Assembly: GCA_947446935.1 (NCBI GenBank)
Contig: CANFIV010000072.1
Location: 1 to 7,166, forward strand
Direction of reading: 5' to 3'
From: Sphingomonadaceae bacterium
Lineage (GTDB): Bacteria > Pseudomonadota > Alphaproteobacteria > Sphingomonadales > Sphingomonadaceae
DNA: 7,166 nt
Shown here: positions 6,278-7,166 of the stretch, in pieces
Layout of the letters: every line of letters begins with the position of its first letter
Position numbering within the stretch: the stretch's first letter is position 1
The notes under the pieces: generated by a model
Seen by the model: the letters and a program-made list of their open reading frames with translations, nothing else
The model's database searches: none
What the model was told of the DNA's origin: nothing
Position numbers and translations under genes: made by a program

Positions 6278-7166
6278 ATGGGTTACCGTTTGGGGGTTGA
6301 TGTCGGTGGAACGTTCACCGACCTGCTGTTGTTTGACGAGACGACCGGCGCGTTCTGGCGCCACAAGACACCTTCGACCCCGCATGACAGCTCTGAGGGC
6401 ATTCTGACCGGTGTTACCGCGATCTGCGAGAATGCGAAGGTTGATCCCAAGGACATCGAATACTTCCTGCATGGCACGACGGTGGCCACGAACGCGGTGC
6501 TCGAAGGCAAAGGCGCGCGCGTCGGCCTGATCACCACTGAAGGCTATCGCCATGTGCTGCAGATCGCGCGTTCCTATGTGCCTGGCGGCCTTGCCGGCTG
6601 GATCATCTGGCCCAAGCCGACGCCGCTGGCCGCGCTGGAAGATACCGTGACCGTGGGCGGCCGCATGGACGCCTCGGGCAAGGAAGTGCGCCCGCTCGAC
6701 GAAGCCAGCGTCAAGACCGCTTTGCTCAAGCTGAAGGAACAGGGTGTCGAGGCGATCACGGTGTCGCTGATCAATGCCTATGTGAACGGCGATCATGAAG
6801 CCCGCATCGGCGCGATGGCGCGCGAAATGATGCAAGACATTCCCGTCTCGCTCAGCCACGAAGTGCTGCCCGAGATGCAGGAATACGAGCGCACGCTGAC
6901 GACGGTGGCCAATGCGGCGGTCCGCCCGGTGGTGAGCCGCTATGTCTCCAGCCTGCGCGACAAGCTCGCCATTTCGGGCATGAACGGCAAGCTTTCGCTG
7001 CTGCGCTCAGACGGCGGGCTGATGTCGGCGCAGAAGGCCGAAGAGCAGCCGGTCAACATTCTCATGTCCGGCCCCGCCGGCGGGGTGACCGGTGCGCTGT
7101 GGGTCGGCAAGAATTCGGGCTTGCGCAATATCCTCACGCTCGACGTAGGCGGCACGTCCACCGACG
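6278..7166 (+). CDS. Hydantoinase/oxoprolinase subunit A-type ATPase (HyuA family), N-terminal part
   Basis: The first 296 residues of a protein usually near 700 residues long; it runs off the right edge. HyuA-type proteins use the ASKHA ATPase fold and, with a HyuB partner, catalyse ATP-dependent opening of hydantoins or 5-oxoproline, or ketone carboxylation (acetone and acetophenone carboxylases). Visible landmarks are LGVDVGGTFTDL (5-16, phosphate-1 loop), HGTTVATNAVLE (65-76), LITTEGYRHVLQIAR (84-98), SHEVLPEMQEYERT (193-206), SDGG (244-247), SGPAGGV (264-270) and the second nucleotide loop DVGGTSTD (289-296). The ATG at 6278 directly follows the lyase TAG, with AAAGGA (6265-6270) seven bases upstream inside the lyase gene, so translation is probably coupled. 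The region at 100-131 (SYVPGGLAGW to GGRMDASG) differs from the common 'ERxDAxG' form, which may reflect a particular subfamily. A hyuB-type gene is expected beyond the edge. Which reaction is catalysed cannot be told. Confidence 0.95.
   Translation, partial: MGYRLGVDVGGTFTDLLLFDETTGAFWRHKTPSTPHDSSEGILTGVTAICENAKVDPKDIEYFLHGTTVATNAVLEGKGARVGLITTEGYRHVLQIARSYVPGGLAGWIIWPKPTPLAALEDTVTVGGRMDASGKEVRPLDEASVKTALLKLKEQGVEAITVSLINAYVNGDHEARIGAMAREMMQDIPVSLSHEVLPEMQEYERTLTTVANAAVRPVVSRYVSSLRDKLAISGMNGKLSLLRSDGGLMSAQKAEEQPVNILMSGPAGGVTGALWVGKNSGLRNILTLDVGGTSTD

Noticed and set aside
5545..6300. A 251-codon plus-strand frame overlapping the lyase gene
   Set aside because: The same strand already encodes a complete HMGL-like protein in another frame; this frame gives an Arg/Gly-rich sequence without motifs.
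6257..6859. A 200-codon minus-strand frame opposite the HyuA-type gene
   Set aside because: The HyuA-type frame holds strong family motifs over its whole length; the antisense frame has none.

Overview
This window looks like a chromosomal accessory (catabolic) region of a GC-rich alphaproteobacterium, most likely a sphingomonad such as Novosphingobium, Sphingobium or Sphingomonas. That placement rests on the TonB-dependent receptor, whose mature N-terminus carries the sphingomonad-style box DEIVVTARR, on the gene mix, and on GC-rich codon use. It is an inference from style, not from a database match.

Layout, left to right. (1) 1-182, minus strand: the first 60 codons of a gene that runs off the left edge, probably a GlcD-type FAD-binding oxidoreductase, with a perfect AGGAGG ribosome binding site. 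(2) 183-378: divergent intergenic region. (3) 379-1128, plus: a classical short-chain dehydrogenase/reductase. (4) 1147-1190: a strong bidirectional terminator between convergent genes. (5) 1206-3731, minus: an 841-residue TonB-dependent outer-membrane receptor. (6) 3795-4544, minus: an Asp/Glu/hydantoin-racemase-family protein in which both usual catalytic cysteines are replaced. (7) 4545-4626: a compact divergent promoter with a TGTATACA palindrome. (8) 4627-5301, plus: a GntR/FCD transcription regulator. (9) 5354-6277, plus: an HMG-CoA-lyase-like enzyme. (10) 6278-7166, plus: the N-terminal 296 residues of a hydantoinase/oxoprolinase A-type ATPase, which starts on the base after the lyase stop codon and runs off the right edge.

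How it may work together (inference). The receptor would import a scarce or bulky substrate across the outer membrane. The SDR and the FAD enzyme would oxidise it. The HyuA-type protein, normally paired with a HyuB subunit that would lie beyond the right edge, would carry out ATP-dependent hydrolysis or carboxylation of a lactam, hydantoin or ketone. The racemase-fold protein would isomerise or decarboxylate an intermediate, and the HMG-CoA-lyase-like enzyme would cleave a 3-hydroxy-acyl-type product. The GntR protein, with a TGTATRCAA motif both at its own promoter and in front of the lyase gene, is the probable local switch. The substrate cannot be read from the sequence. No RNA genes, insertion sequences, CRISPR arrays or tandem repeats were seen.
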